NCBI RefSeq assembly: GCF_014654365.1
Contig: NZ_BNAY01000003.1
Location: forward strand, 372,001-436,000
From: Amycolatopsis oliviviridis
Lineage (GTDB): Bacteria > Actinomycetota > Actinomycetes > Mycobacteriales > Pseudonocardiaceae
DNA length: 64,000 nucleotides
Direction of reading: 5' to 3'
The notes below the pieces were generated by a model that saw only the letters and a list, made by a program, of their open reading frames with translations, was not told the origin of the DNA and made no database searches. Numbering within the stretch: position 1 is the first letter of the stretch; each line of letters opens with the position of its first letter. Below are positions 7,674 through 19,444 of this stretch, piece by piece. The translations under genes and the position numbers were made by a program.

Positions 7674-8909
7674 TCAGAGGCCCCAGGAAGCCCGCAGAGA
7701 CGCCAGGGCGTCGTGGAACCCCGGGAAGGTCTTCTTCACGCAACCCGGGTCGTCCAGCGTGATCCCGGGCGTGCGCAGCCCCGTGACACTGAACGCCATC
7801 GCGATCCGGTGGTCCCGACGGCACTTCACGAGAGCCCCCACCGGCGAAGCGGGCTGGATCTCGATCCAGTCCCGCCCGGTCTCGACCGGGACGCCCATCG
7901 CGCGCAGGTTCTCTTCGCACGCGGCCAGCCGGTCGCATTCCTTGATCCGCGTGTTGTAGACGTCCTCGATCCGCACCGGCCCGTCCGCGAACGGCGCGAT
8001 CGCCGCGAGCGTCGGCACGGTGTCGGAGATGTCGCGCATGTTCACGGTGACGCCGCGCAGCCCGCCCGTCCCGGTCACGGTCACGGCGTCCGGGCCCACC
8101 TCGACGTCCGCGCCCATCTGCCGCAGGACCTCGACGAAGGCCAGATCCCCTTGCAGCGCACCCTCGCCCAGGCCCGGCACGGTCACCGACCGCCCGGTCA
8201 GAGCGGCCGCCGCGAAGAAGTAGCTCGACGTCGAAGCGTCGGGCTCGATCTCGTAGCGGCAAGCCCGGTACGGCGTGGGCGGCACGACGAACGTGTCGCC
8301 GTCCCGGACGACCTCGACGCCGAAACGCCGCATCATCGCGATGGTGATCTCGACGTAGGGCACCGAAACGAGGTCGGTGACGGTGATCCGCAGTCCCTCC
8401 GCGGTCAGCGGCCCGACCAGCAGCAACGCGGTCAGGAACTGCGAGGACAGCCCCGCGTCCAGGGTCAGTTCCCCGCCCTTGATCCCGGCGGCCCGCACCA
8501 CCAGCGGATGGTGTCCTCGCGAGCCTTCGAAGGTCAGGTCGACGCCCAGTTCGAGCAGCGCGTCGGTGAGCGGCCCCAGCGGCCGGGCACGCATCTGTTC
8601 GGACGCGTCGAAGCGGAAGGTCCCGTGGCCGGCGGCGGCCAGGGCGGGCAGGAAGCGCGCGGTGGTGGCACCGTCGCGGCAGAAGACGTCGGCACTGTCG
8701 ACGGCGGGGCCTTCGGGCCTGCCGGAGATGGTCCACTCCGGCTCGGAACGGGAAACCTGATAGCCGAGCTTGAGGAGGCCTTCGGCGAAGCCCTCGGAGT
8801 CGTCCGAACGCAGCGGCCTGCCCAGCACGGTCGTGCCGTGGGCGGCGGCCGCGAGGAACAGGCCTCGGGCGGTGATCGACTTCGAACCGGGGATGTCGAC
8901 GATGGTCAC
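7674..8909 (-). CDS. aroA: EPSP synthase-like 3-phosphoshikimate 1-carboxyvinyltransferase, divergent form
   Basis: 411-aa enolpyruvyl transferase of the AroA family; the canonical reaction condenses shikimate-3-phosphate with PEP in chorismate synthesis. Conserved elements: IPGSKSITARGLFLAA (N-terminal Lys and Arg of the active site), LRSDDSEG, EQMRARPLGPL, LSSQFLTALLL, DASTSSYFFAAAAL, DISDTVPTLAAIAPF, RIKECDRLAA and DHRIAMAF. Two sites depart from the usual enzyme: the PGSKSxxNR Asn is Ala, and the PEP/glyphosate loop GNAGTA is replaced by a CRDGATTARF stretch. It may be an accessory EPSP synthase rather than the only housekeeping copy. The gene is monocistronic, upstream of the H4-type solo arm. 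Confidence 0.88.
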   Translation of the reverse strand: MTIVDIPGSKSITARGLFLAAAAHGTTVLGRPLRSDDSEGFAEGLLKLGYQVSRSEPEWTISGRPEGPAVDSADVFCRDGATTARFLPALAAAGHGTFRFDASEQMRARPLGPLTDALLELGVDLTFEGSRGHHPLVVRAAGIKGGELTLDAGLSSQFLTALLLVGPLTAEGLRITVTDLVSVPYVEITIAMMRRFGVEVVRDGDTFVVPPTPYRACRYEIEPDASTSSYFFAAAALTGRSVTVPGLGEGALQGDLAFVEVLRQMGADVEVGPDAVTVTGTGGLRGVTVNMRDISDTVPTLAAIAPFADGPVRIEDVYNTRIKECDRLAACEENLRAMGVPVETGRDWIEIQPASPVGALVKCRRDHRIAMAFSVTGLRTPGITLDDPGCVKKTFPGFHDALASLRASWGL

Positions 8910-8942
8910 GGCGCGAGCATACGGCGTGCGGCCGGAACCGAT

Positions 8943-9377
8943 TCAGGAAGCGCGCGGGAGACGACGTCCCGGAGGCGCGGATTCGAGCCAGGAAAGAAAA
9001 CCGGTGAGGGCGCCGGGGCCCATCGCGATCTCGATCGCCTCCTGCGTGGCGGACTCACACCGCAGGACGATCGAACCTTCGGGGACGGCGTACGCCTCCG
9101 TGCCGGAGGGATCGCGCCGGTCCGCGATCTCCATGCTCGCCCGCTGGAAGACCCGGTCCGGGCCGGTCCGCAGGCTCCACACCCGGAACCAGACGAACTC
9201 GTCGCCCTCGTAGCGGCCCAGCCCCAGATGCCAGCTGGACCGCGCCTCGTCCGGACGCCACCGCAGCGCGACGCTCACGCCACCACCGCGGCGCATCCGG
9301 ACCCACCGCAACGAATACCAGGCCACGACCACGGCCAGAATGATCAGGGCCCCGAGAACACCCACGGCGATTTCCAC
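8943..9377 (-). CDS. DUF2550 family membrane protein
   Basis: 144 aa: one N-terminal transmembrane helix (about residues 5-24) followed by a basic RMRRGGG and a cytoplasmic domain with WHLGLGRYEGDEFVWFRVWS. This matches the DUF2550 protein that follows atpC in actinobacteria. The function is unknown. GTG start at 9377, 25 bp downstream of the atpC stop on the same strand, so it is likely the last gene of the ATP synthase transcript. Confidence 0.85.
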   Translation of the reverse strand: MEIAVGVLGALIILAVVVAWYSLRWVRMRRGGGVSVALRWRPDEARSSWHLGLGRYEGDEFVWFRVWSLRTGPDRVFQRASMEIADRRDPSGTEAYAVPEGSIVLRCESATQEAIEIAMGPGALTGFLSWLESAPPGRRLPRAS

Positions 9378-9402
9378 GGCCCGGCCCCTGCCCGTCGCCC
9401 GG

Positions 9403-9768
9403 TCAGACCGACTGACCGGCCGCGCGAAGCTGGGCGGTCGCCCTAGCCCGCTCTTGCTCGTCTTCGCCGCCGAGCGCCTTCTTGGCCGCCTCGACGTCGA
9501 TCTCGTCCGAGAGCTCGGCGCTCTCGGCGAGGATGCTCACGCCGGTCGCGGTGACCGACAGGAAACCGCCGTGCACCGCGGCGCAGACGGTCTCGCCGTC
9601 CGTGGTCGTCACCTTCACGACGCCACCCTCGACGAGCTGGCCCAGAACCGGCTCGTGACCGGCCATGATGCCGATCTCGCCCTCGGTGGTCTGAGCCACC
9701 ACGAACGTGGCGGTACCCGACCAGAGACGGCGCTCGACGGCTACCAGCTCGACAGAAATCTCAGCCAC
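9403..9768 (-). CDS. atpC: F1Fo ATP synthase subunit epsilon
   Basis: 121-aa subunit of the central stalk of F1, which couples gamma rotation and can inhibit ATP hydrolysis. It starts [18 protein letters not shown] and contains the beta-sandwich hallmark [16 protein letters not shown]; the C-terminal helical part is short, as in related actinobacteria. The start is GTG at 9768 with AAGGGA six bases upstream; the frame stays open ten codons further but without a ribosome site. It is the last atp gene, 114 bp after atpD. Confidence 0.95.
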   Translation of the reverse strand: MAEISVELVAVERRLWSGTATFVVAQTTEGEIGIMAGHEPVLGQLVEGGVVKVTTTDGETVCAAVHGGFLSVTATGVSILAESAELSDEIDVEAAKKALGGEDEQERARATAQLRAAGQSV

Positions 9769-9882
9769 GTAGCTTCCCTTCACCTCAGGTGCTGCCACCG
9801 AGTGTAATAGTCCATGGGACGACTAAGCGAACGGCGGGACCAGCGTCCACAGTAGACACTGATCCCGCCGCTCATCGGAACA

Positions 9883-12245
<2,363 letters not shown>

Positions 12246-12256
12246 GGACTACCAGC

Positions 12257-13894
12257 TCACTTCTTCGGCGCGGGCTTGTTGACCTTGACGGTCTCCTGCC
12301 CGACCTTCTCGGCGTCCATCGCGTCGGAGACCTCGACCAGGCTCTTGCCCTCGGAGGTGGTGAACTCCTTCTTGAACTCGTTCACCGCGTCGACCAGCCC
12401 GGAAGCGGTCTCCTTGGAGAACTTGCCCGACTCGCGGATGTCCTTGAGGAGCTCCCCGTGCTTGCGGCGCGCGGAGTCGACGAACTCGTCACGGAAGCGG
12501 CGCACGTCCTCGGTCGGGACCGTGTCGAAGTGGCCGTTGGTACCGAGGTACACGGTGACGACCTGCTCCTCGACCGGGATCGGCGAGTACTGCGGCTGCT
12601 TGAGCACCTCGTACAGGCGGGCACCACGCTCGAGCTGCGCCTTCGACGCGTCGTCGAGGTCCGAGGCGAAGGCCGCGAAGGCCTCCAGCTCGCGGTACTG
12701 CGACAGGTCGATACGGAGCGAACCCGAAACGTCCTTCATCGCCTTGACCTGCGCGGCACCACCCACGCGGGAAACCGAGATACCCACGTCGATGGCCGGG
12801 CGCTGACCGGCGTTGAACAGGTCCGACTGGAAGAAGCACTGACCGTCGGTGATCGAGATGACGTTGGTCGGGATGTAGGCCGACACGTCGTTCGCCTTGG
12901 TCTCGATGATCGGGAGACCGGTCAGCGAGCCCGCGCCCAGCTCGTCCGAGAGCTTCGCGCAACGCTCGAGGAGACGGGAGTGCAAGTAGAAGACGTCGCC
13001 GGGGAAGGCTTCACGGCCCGGCGGGCGGCGCAGCAGCAGCGAGATCGCGCGGTAGGCGTCGGCCTGCTTGGTCAGGTCGTCGAACACGATGAGGACGTGC
13101 TTGCCCTCGTACATCCAGTGCTGGCCGATGGCCGAGCCGGTGTACGGCGCGATCCACTTGAAGCCGGCGGAGTCCGACGCGGGGGCCGCGACGATGGTGG
13201 TGTACTCCATCGCGCCGGCGTCCTCGAGGGACTTCTTCACCGCGGCGATCGTGGAGCCCTTCTGGCCGACCGCGACGTAGATGCAGCGAACCTGCTTCTT
13301 CGGGTCGCCGGAGTCCCAGTTCGCCTTCTGGTTGATGATCGTGTCCACCGCGACCGCGGTCTTGCCGGTCTTGCGGTCACCGATGATCAGCTGACGCTGG
13401 CCACGGCCGATCGGGGTCATCGCGTCGATCGCGGTGATACCGGTCTGCAGCGGCTCGGCCACCGGCTGGCGCTCGACCACCGAAGCGGCCTTGACCTCCA
13501 GCGGGCGGCGCTCGGTGGTCTCGATCTCGCCGAGGCCGTCGATCGGGGCGCCCAGCGGGTTCACGACGCGGCCGAGGTAGCCCTCGCCGACCGGAACCGA
13601 CAGGACCTGTCCGGTCCGCTTGACCTGCTGGCCCTCTTCGACGCTCTCGAAGTCACCGAGGATCGCGGCACCGATGGAGCGCGCGTCCAGGTTCAGCGCC
13701 ACCCCGAGGACCCCGCCGGGGAACTCGAGCAGCTCGTTGGCCATCGCCGAGGGAAGACCCTCGACGTGGGCGATACCGTCACCGGCGTCGACGACGACGC
13801 CGACCTCTTCCCGGCTCACGTCCGGGGCGTAACTCGAGACGTAGTTCTCGATCGCGCTACGGATCTCATCCGAGGAGATCGTCAGCTCCGCCAT
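12257..13894 (-). CDS. atpA: F1Fo ATP synthase subunit alpha
   Basis: 545-aa non-catalytic nucleotide-binding subunit of F1. The Walker A is [13 protein letters not shown], the Walker B region is [12 protein letters not shown], and the [13 protein letters not shown] signature is intact. A C-terminal Lys-rich extension (about 30 residues beyond the bacterial average) is typical of actinobacterial alpha subunits; in mycobacteria it suppresses ATP hydrolysis. ATG at 13894. Confidence 0.98.
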   Translation of the reverse strand: MAELTISSDEIRSAIENYVSSYAPDVSREEVGVVVDAGDGIAHVEGLPSAMANELLEFPGGVLGVALNLDARSIGAAILGDFESVEEGQQVKRTGQVLSVPVGEGYLGRVVNPLGAPIDGLGEIETTERRPLEVKAASVVERQPVAEPLQTGITAIDAMTPIGRGQRQLIIGDRKTGKTAVAVDTIINQKANWDSGDPKKQVRCIYVAVGQKGSTIAAVKKSLEDAGAMEYTTIVAAPASDSAGFKWIAPYTGSAIGQHWMYEGKHVLIVFDDLTKQADAYRAISLLLRRPPGREAFPGDVFYLHSRLLERCAKLSDELGAGSLTGLPIIETKANDVSAYIPTNVISITDGQCFFQSDLFNAGQRPAIDVGISVSRVGGAAQVKAMKDVSGSLRIDLSQYRELEAFAAFASDLDDASKAQLERGARLYEVLKQPQYSPIPVEEQVVTVYLGTNGHFDTVPTEDVRRFRDEFVDSARRKHGELLKDIRESGKFSKETASGLVDAVNEFKKEFTTSEGKSLVEVSDAMDAEKVGQETVKVNKPAPKK

Positions 13895-13948
13895 TTCGTT
13901 CCCGCTCTCGCTTCGTTCGTGCCAGTGTGCAAAGTCGTTGTTGTGGGG

Positions 13949-14770
13949 TCAGCCGGCCAAGCGGCGACGCAGGGCGTCGATGCGCCCCGCGGTGCTGCCG
14001 TCGATGACCTCGTCCCCGACGCGGACGACGAGTCCGCCGCCGAGCCGAGGGTCGATCTCGACGTGCAGCGCGAGCTGCCGCCCGTAGAGGGCGTTGAGCT
14101 TCTCGCCCAGCCGGGCCTGCTGTTCCTCGGAAAGCTCGCTCGCGCTGGTCACCTGGGCGACCGAGCGGTCACGGCGTTCCGCGGCCAGCTTGACCAGCTG
14201 CTCGAGGGCGTTGCCGACCCCGCGGCCCTTGGCGCGCAGGACGACCTGCTCCACCAGGGTCTCGGTGACCACGTCCACCTTGTCGGCGAACAGGTTGCGG
14301 ACGAGGGTCCGCTTCGCGTCCGCGGGAGCGGACAGGTCGGACAGAGCCCGTTCGAGCTCCGGCTCTCCCGCCACGATGCGGCTGACCCGGAACAGCTGGT
14401 CCTCGACCGCGTCGATGTTCCCGGACTTCTCCGCACTGGTGAGCAGCGCCGAGCGGCCGAGGGCTTCGAGCCCGTCGGTCAGTTCGCGCGGGCTCGACCA
14501 GCGGCTGCCCGCCACGGTGTCGAGCACCTGCAGGGCCGGTTCGGAAACCTTGCCCGCGAGGATCCCGCGGACGAGGCCGATCCGGGCTTCGGACGAAGCC
14601 GAACCGTCGGCGACGGCCCGGCGAAGGCCGATCTCCCGGTCCAGCAGGGCGACGACCGAAAGCAACTCGTCGCCGACCGTCGCCGGGTCCGTACCCGCGG
14701 CGGCCAGAACCTCGCCGAGACGATTCTCGGCGAGGTCGAGCGCTTCACGGCTCGCAGCATGCAGCGTCAT
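13949..14770 (-). CDS. atpH: F1Fo ATP synthase subunit delta (long, unfused form)
   Basis: 273-aa peripheral-stalk subunit joining b to the top of F1. It is longer than the usual about 180 residues. The N-terminal about 90 residues are an extra helical region and the C-terminal half holds the OSCP-like core, ending GGLVVRVGDEVIDGSTAGRIDALRRRLAG. In M. tuberculosis the gene is fused to a b-like segment; here atpF and atpH remain separate, with only 6 bp between them. Confidence 0.95.
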   Translation of the reverse strand: MTLHAASREALDLAENRLGEVLAAAGTDPATVGDELLSVVALLDREIGLRRAVADGSASSEARIGLVRGILAGKVSEPALQVLDTVAGSRWSSPRELTDGLEALGRSALLTSAEKSGNIDAVEDQLFRVSRIVAGEPELERALSDLSAPADAKRTLVRNLFADKVDVVTETLVEQVVLRAKGRGVGNALEQLVKLAAERRDRSVAQVTSASELSEEQQARLGEKLNALYGRQLALHVEIDPRLGGGLVVRVGDEVIDGSTAGRIDALRRRLAG

Positions 14771-14776
14771 TCTGGT

Positions 14777-15334
14777 CTACTTCCCCGCTCCGTTGGAGGC
14801 ACCCGCGGTCTCCAGCTCGGCAAGGAACCGGTCCACGGTGCCGTGACGGCGCGCGTCGTCCTCGAGCGACTCGCCGACGATGCGGCTGGCCAGCTCGATG
14901 GAGTTACGGCCGAGTTCGGCGCGCAGCTCGGCGATGATCTGCGCCTTCTGGGCCTGCAGCTGAGCCTGGCCCTGGGCGACGATGCGCTGGGACTCGGACT
15001 CCGCTTCGGCCCGCAGCTCCGCCTTGATCTGCTCGGCTTCGAGCCGGGCGTCGTCGCGGATCTTCGCGGCCTCGGAACGGGCTTCCGCCAGCTGAGCCTT
15101 GTACTGCGCAAGGTTCTCTTCGGCTTCGGCCTGCGCCTTCTCGGCCCGCTCGATGCCACCCTCGATCAGCTTGGTCCGCTCTTCGTAGGTCGCCTCGAAA
15201 CGCGGGACGACGTACTTCTTCAGGACGAACAGCAGCAGAAGGAAGGCGACGAACCCGAGGATGAGCTCGGGGATGTGCGGCAGGATCGGGTTGGGCTGCT
15301 CTTCGGCGGCCAACACCAATTCGGTCATCAGCAC
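14777..15334 (-). CDS. atpF: F1Fo ATP synthase subunit b
   Basis: 185-aa stator subunit with one transmembrane helix (about residues 20-42, LILGFVAFLLLLFVLKKYVVP) and a long Ala/Glu/Gln-rich coiled coil that dimerises in the peripheral stalk. The start at 15334 is followed by MLMTELVLAAEEQPNPILPHIPE; the ATG two codons on is equally possible. It sits between atpE and atpH in the operon. Confidence 0.96.
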   Translation of the reverse strand: MLMTELVLAAEEQPNPILPHIPELILGFVAFLLLLFVLKKYVVPRFEATYEERTKLIEGGIERAEKAQAEAEENLAQYKAQLAEARSEAAKIRDDARLEAEQIKAELRAEAESESQRIVAQGQAQLQAQKAQIIAELRAELGRNSIELASRIVGESLEDDARRHGTVDRFLAELETAGASNGAGK

Positions 15335-15368
15335 AACGTCTCCTTAAAGCGAGTTGAGTTGGGAAAAC

Positions 15369-15626
15369 TCAGCCGACGGAGGCGAGGAAGTAGATGACGA
15401 TACCGATCAGCGCGAGCACCTCGGTCAGAACGAAGGTCGAGAAGGCGATGCTCTGCAGCTTGCCCTGGGCCTCCGGCTGACGGGCGGTGCCGTTGATGAC
15501 CGCGGCGAAGATCAGACCCACACCGATACCGGGGCCGATGGCGCCGAGACCGTAACCGATGGCGGCGAGACCCGGGTTGATGCCGGCGGCGGATTCGGCA
15601 GCCTGCGCAAGAACGATGTTGCTCAC
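15369..15626 (-). CDS. atpE: F1Fo ATP synthase subunit c
   Basis: 85-aa hairpin of two transmembrane helices forming the rotor ring. Helix 1 has the Gly-rich [14 protein letters not shown], the polar loop is ARQPE, and helix 2 carries the ion-binding Glu69 ([11 protein letters not shown]). Nothing in the helix suggests sodium specificity, so protons are presumed. The ATG at 15626 is preceded by GAAGGGAA. Confidence 0.98.
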   Translation of the reverse strand: MSNIVLAQAAESAAGINPGLAAIGYGLGAIGPGIGVGLIFAAVINGTARQPEAQGKLQSIAFSTFVLTEVLALIGIVIYFLASVG

Positions 15627-15687
15627 GTGCGTTTCCCTTCAAACTCGGTCCGCGCGACTCACGCGGATCGGGGGCTTTTGGTGTTTC

Positions 15688-16485
15688 TCAGTGCTCCGAC
15701 GCCAGTGCGGCGCCGATGTAGCCTGCGGACAGCAGTGCGAAAATGTATGCCTGCAGGACCTGGATGAATGCCTCCAGGAACGTCATCGCGATGGCGAACA
15801 GGAATGCCACCGGCGACGCGGCCTTGACGATGCCTTCACCGTCGGTCAGCAGGAAGCTCCCGCCGAGCGTGAAGACCATGATGATGAGGTGACCGGCGAA
15901 CATCGCCGCGAACACCCGGATCGCCAGCGTGGCAGGCGCGATGAAGAACTTCTGCGCGAACTCGATGGTGGAGTACAGCGGCAGAACGAATCCGGGAATG
16001 CCCGCCGGCGCCAGTTCCTTCTTCAGGTAACCCTTGAAACCGTGGCGCTTGAACCCGACGTAGTGGTACACCGGGTAAACGACAAGGAACGCGAGGGCGA
16101 TCGGGAAGCCGATTCGCGCCATCGTCGGGAACTGGAAGAACGGGATGATCCCGAAGATGTTGTTCACCAGCACGAAGCTGAACAGGCCGAGCACGAGCGG
16201 GATGAACGGCTTGAAGTCGGCCGAACCGATCTGCTCACGCGCGATGTTGTTGCGGCCGAAGTTGTAAATCGACTCGGCGATGAACTGCCCCTTGCCGGGG
16301 ACGACCTTCAGCCGGCGCGACGACACCATGAAGTAGGTGACGAGGATGATCAGGGAGATGACCACCAGCAGCATCGGCTTGGTGAAGCTCAACCAATAGC
16401 CGGAACCGAACAACGGCGGCAGGTTGAAGTCTTTGACGCCAGGCGGCGAGAACTCCGCACCCTCGGCTAGTACCAGCGCGCCCAC
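15688..16485 (-). CDS. atpB: F1Fo ATP synthase subunit a
   Basis: 265-aa polytopic subunit that, with the c ring, forms the two proton half-channels. Its long hydrophobic helices include SFVLVNNIFGIIPFFQFP and a C-terminal LFAIAMTFLEAFIQVLQAYIFALLSAGYIGAAL segment; the essential Arg region lies in LAIRVFAAMFAGHLIIM. It is the first structural gene of the atpBEFHAGDC operon. A 379-bp space separates it from the atpI-like gene, so it probably has its own promoter. Confidence 0.96.
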   Translation of the reverse strand: MGALVLAEGAEFSPPGVKDFNLPPLFGSGYWLSFTKPMLLVVISLIILVTYFMVSSRRLKVVPGKGQFIAESIYNFGRNNIAREQIGSADFKPFIPLVLGLFSFVLVNNIFGIIPFFQFPTMARIGFPIALAFLVVYPVYHYVGFKRHGFKGYLKKELAPAGIPGFVLPLYSTIEFAQKFFIAPATLAIRVFAAMFAGHLIIMVFTLGGSFLLTDGEGIVKAASPVAFLFAIAMTFLEAFIQVLQAYIFALLSAGYIGAALASEH

Positions 16486-16864
16486 TGGGCTCCTTCCGGT
16501 TCTCCCGGCCGGCGTTCACTCCGCCGGGGGAATCGTCACGATCTGGACTTAACGTACCCGACACGTATCGGGCCGTCGGAGGCGGCCACCCCACGATGTG
16601 CTGAACACGGTTTCACGTTCCGCACACGAGGATTCTCGATGCAGTGCTCCCGGGAGACAGACGCCTACCAGCGGGTAATGAGGGACGATTCAACGCCGCC
16701 GCCACACTGCTGTTCGGGGTTCGTCATCAGGAGCCGACAGCCGAGGCCGCCGCCCATACGCGGACCATATCAGCAGGATCCGACGGGCCGTACAGGCGTA
16801 CTACATTGCCACCGATCGGCCGAGGACCTAGGTCCCGTCCCAGGTCAGGACCTCGGTCCCGGGA
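16486..16864. other. 379-bp space between the atpI-like gene and atpB
   Basis: No convincing gene. It should hold the atpB leader and promoter. CCCGA (16557-16561) and TCGGG (16568-16572) form a small palindrome about 72 bp upstream of atpB. GGACCTAGGTCC near 16826 is a 12-bp palindrome downstream of the atpI-like stop, flanked by CCGAGG and CCTCGG, and could be a weak terminator. Confidence 0.4.
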
Positions 16865-17320
16865 TCAGCGGGAGGCGGGGATGATCGTCGGGATCTTGGT
16901 CTTGCGGAAGGCCGCGAACTCCACCGCGGCGGCCACGAGAATCGCGACGATCATGGTGACGCCCAAGGCCATCGGGTGGATCCAGGTCACCCCGCGAAGC
17001 AAGGTCAGCGCCGCGAAAAGGACGACGACCTTGAGCACGTAACCACCGAGAGCGATCACCATCACGAACATCGGGTCCATCCCCGCGCTGAAGCGCATGA
17101 GGCCCAGCGTCGCGAGCGCGGACACGAGGGCGAGCACGCCGCCGATGACCGAGCCGAACAGCCCCGGCTGTCCTTTGAGGATGGTGAAGACCACGATGCA
17201 GATCAGCACCGCCGGCGGAACCAGCTTCAGGGAAGCCTTCATCATCGCGTTGGCCGCCTGCAGAACCACCTTGGCGTGGGGGTTCTCCTCCGCCTCGACG
17301 GTCTTTTCGGTCTCGCTCAC
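16865..17320 (-). CDS. AtpI-like small membrane protein of the ATP synthase locus
   Basis: 151 aa with an acidic N-terminus (VSETEKTVEAEENPHA) and four hydrophobic segments (around residues 35-55, 60-80, 85-108 and 115-140). The position directly before atpB and the four-helix layout match the AtpI-type protein of actinobacterial atp loci (Rv1303 position), thought to help c-ring assembly. The start is GTG at 17320 with AGGGAG eight bases upstream; the much longer open frame to 18193 is antisense-free but overlaps wecA and lacks a ribosome site. Confidence 0.75.
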   Translation of the reverse strand: MSETEKTVEAEENPHAKVVLQAANAMMKASLKLVPPAVLICIVVFTILKGQPGLFGSVIGGVLALVSALATLGLMRFSAGMDPMFVMVIALGGYVLKVVVLFAALTLLRGVTWIHPMALGVTMIVAILVAAAVEFAAFRKTKIPTIIPASR

Positions 17321-17376
17321 AGAAAGCTCCCTGGTCGTCTCAGCCCGCCAGTGTAGGCGCGTGCGGATCGTGTCCT

Positions 17377-18528
17377 CTAAGCGGTCCGGTTCCGCGACCG
17401 CAGCCGCGGGATGATCGACACGAGGGTCGCCAGCAGGAAGCCGAATCCGACAATCCAGAAAACCGCGGCATCGTCGAACAACGTCACCGACACGGCGCCG
17501 AACGCGAGCAGGCCCGCCCACAAGTAGATGAGCAGCACCGCGCGGCGCTGGGAATGCCCGATCTCCAGCAGGCGGTGGTGCAGGTGCATCTTGTCCGCGG
17601 CGAACGGGCTCTCGCCGCGACGGGTGCGGCGGATGACCGCCATGATCAGGTCGAGCAGAGGCACGAACAGCACCGCGGCGACCACGACGAGCGGCGAGAG
17701 CAGCGCGAGCGCGTCCTTGCCGCTGAACTGCGGGTACGGCACGCGGCCCGACGCGGACGTCGTCGCGCCCGCCAGCATGAGACCGATCATCATCGAGCCG
17801 GAGTCGCCCATGAAGATCTTCGCGGGCTGGAAGTTGTACGGCAGGAAGCCCAGACAGGCCCCGGCGAGCGTGGCGGCGATGAGGGCGGGCGGGTACGCGC
17901 CGACGTCGCCGCCCGAAGAGTCGAGCAGGCCGAGCGAGAACGAGCACGTCGCCGCGGCGGCGATGAACCCGAGACCGCCGGCGAGCCCGTCGAGGCCGTC
18001 GACGAAGTTCATCGCGTTGACCATGACGACCACCAGCACGACGGTCAGCAGCGCGCCCTGGTTCTTGTCCAGCACCAGCACCTGGCCGAAGGACTCGCCA
18101 CCGCCGCCCCACGGCACCCAGAACGACACCCACTGCACACCGAAGATCACCAGGATCCCGGCGCACATGACCTGACCGGCCAGTTTCGTCCACGCGTCGA
18201 GCTCGAACCGGTCGTCGAGCGCGCCGATCAGGGAGATCACGCCCGCGGCGAGCAGGACCCCCAGCGAGTCGAAGGAGAAGTCGAAGCCGCGGCTCAGCGC
18301 GGGCAGCTGGTGCGCGAGCCCCATCGCGGCGGCGACGCCGAGGAAGATGCCGATGCCCCCCATCCGCGGGATCGGCGTGACGTGGACGTCACGCGCCCGC
18401 GGGTTGGCGATCGCGCCGATCCGGATGGCCACGCGGCGCACCACGCCGGTGAGCAGGAAGGTAACGGCCGCCGCGGTGAGGGCGACGAGGATGTACTCCC
18501 GGATCGGGAGGCCTTGCGTGGGAGGCAT
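17377..18528 (-). CDS. wecA: Polyprenyl-phosphate N-acetylhexosamine-1-phosphate transferase (WecA/TagO, MraY family)
   Basis: 383-aa integral membrane enzyme with about 10-11 helices, transferring GlcNAc-1-phosphate from UDP-GlcNAc to decaprenyl or undecaprenyl phosphate. In this lineage that starts the arabinogalactan linker. Signatures: HVTPIPRMGGIGIF, the catalytic NAMNFVDGLDGLAGG, KIFMGDSGSMMIG and the cytoplasmic HLHHRLLEIGHSQRR. Placement between tsaC and the atp genes is the same as rfe/wecA in mycobacteria. ATG at 18528. Confidence 0.92.
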   Translation of the reverse strand: MPPTQGLPIREYILVALTAAAVTFLLTGVVRRVAIRIGAIANPRARDVHVTPIPRMGGIGIFLGVAAAMGLAHQLPALSRGFDFSFDSLGVLLAAGVISLIGALDDRFELDAWTKLAGQVMCAGILVIFGVQWVSFWVPWGGGGESFGQVLVLDKNQGALLTVVLVVVMVNAMNFVDGLDGLAGGLGFIAAAATCSFSLGLLDSSGGDVGAYPPALIAATLAGACLGFLPYNFQPAKIFMGDSGSMMIGLMLAGATTSASGRVPYPQFSGKDALALLSPLVVVAAVLFVPLLDLIMAVIRRTRRGESPFAADKMHLHHRLLEIGHSQRRAVLLIYLWAGLLAFGAVSVTLFDDAAVFWIVGFGFLLATLVSIIPRLRSRNRTA

Positions 18529-18601
18529 GGTGCGTTACGCCGCCGAGGTCCAAGTCACTCGAACACGCTACCGCGCTAGGGGGATACGGCGGCGCACGGT
18601 C

Positions 18602-19252
18602 CTAGGCGAGTGACTCCGCGGGCACTCCCAGTACTTCCGCGACGGCGGCACGGCTGACCGCGCCCTCTCGCAGGACGACCGGGTCGTCGCCGGTGAGGTC
18701 GACCATCGTGGACGGAACGGGCTCGCCGGACGAGCCACCGTCGAGATACACCGCGACGCTGTCGCCGAGCTGGTCGACCGCTTCCTGCGCGGTGGTGGCG
18801 GGCGGGCGCCCGGACACGTTCGCGCTGGAGACCGCCATCGGGCCGACGTCGCGCAGCAGCTCCAGCGCGACCGGGTGCAGCGGCATGCGCAGCATCACCG
18901 TTCCGCGTGACTGGCCCAGGTCCCACTGCAGGCTCGGGGCGTGCGGCAGGATGATCGAGAGGTCGCCGGGCCAGAAGGCCTCGATGAGCGCGCGGGCCTG
19001 CGGCGGCGTGCCGAGCACCAGTCCGTCCACAGTGGACCAGGAGCCGACCAGGACGCCGACCGGCATGTCCGGGCCGCGGTTCTTGGCCCGCAGGAGGGAC
19101 TGGACGGCGCCGCCGTCGAAGGCGTCCGCGCCGATGCCGTAGACCGTGTCGGTCGGGAGGACCACCAGGCGGCTGGAGCGCACCGCGCTCGCCGCCGCGG
19201 CGAGCCCGTCGGCCCGGGATTCACGCTTGCTGCAGTCGTACACCGCGCTCAT
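18602..19252 (-). CDS. tsaC: L-threonylcarbamoyladenylate synthase (TsaC/Sua5 short form)
   Basis: 216-aa YrdC-fold enzyme that makes threonylcarbamoyl-AMP from threonine, bicarbonate and ATP for t6A modification of ANN-decoding tRNAs. Signatures: VVLPTDTVYGIGADAF, AKNRGPDMPVGVLV, FWPGDLSIILPH, and AVSSANVSGRPPATTAQEA. There is no C-terminal Sua5 domain. The ATG at 19252 is preferred over an upstream in-frame codon at 19306, which lies among the hairpin repeats. It is co-directional with prmC, whose partner role in translation makes the pairing sensible. Confidence 0.93.
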   Translation of the reverse strand: MSAVYDCSKRESRADGLAAAASAVRSSRLVVLPTDTVYGIGADAFDGGAVQSLLRAKNRGPDMPVGVLVGSWSTVDGLVLGTPPQARALIEAFWPGDLSIILPHAPSLQWDLGQSRGTVMLRMPLHPVALELLRDVGPMAVSSANVSGRPPATTAQEAVDQLGDSVAVYLDGGSSGEPVPSTMVDLTGDDPVVLREGAVSRAAVAEVLGVPAESLA

Positions 19253-19344
19253 GGCAGGTGAGCGTAGTCCTGGAGCCGAAGGGGCCCTTCCCCGCCTGCG
19301 GTGCACCGATGGGGCCGTTCACCGCGGCTCGGCCACCCGGCCCG

Positions 19345-19399
19345 TGCAATGAAGGGGCCTTTCATAGCAAAATTTGCTATGAAAGGCCCCTTCATTGCA
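19345..19399. repeat. Intergenic hairpin H2 (27-bp perfect arms, 1-nt spacer)
   Basis: 55 bp, perfectly self-complementary except for the central base. The core is TGAAGGGGCCTTTCATAGCA with its complement. It is downstream of the metalloprotease gene and upstream of tsaC on the same strand. A worn relative of the H8 word lies just left (19278-19320). Confidence 0.9.
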
Positions 19400-19444
19400 G
19401 CTTTCTTGCCTCTGCGCCCAGGCCGCGACCGCAGGCCGGCTCAC

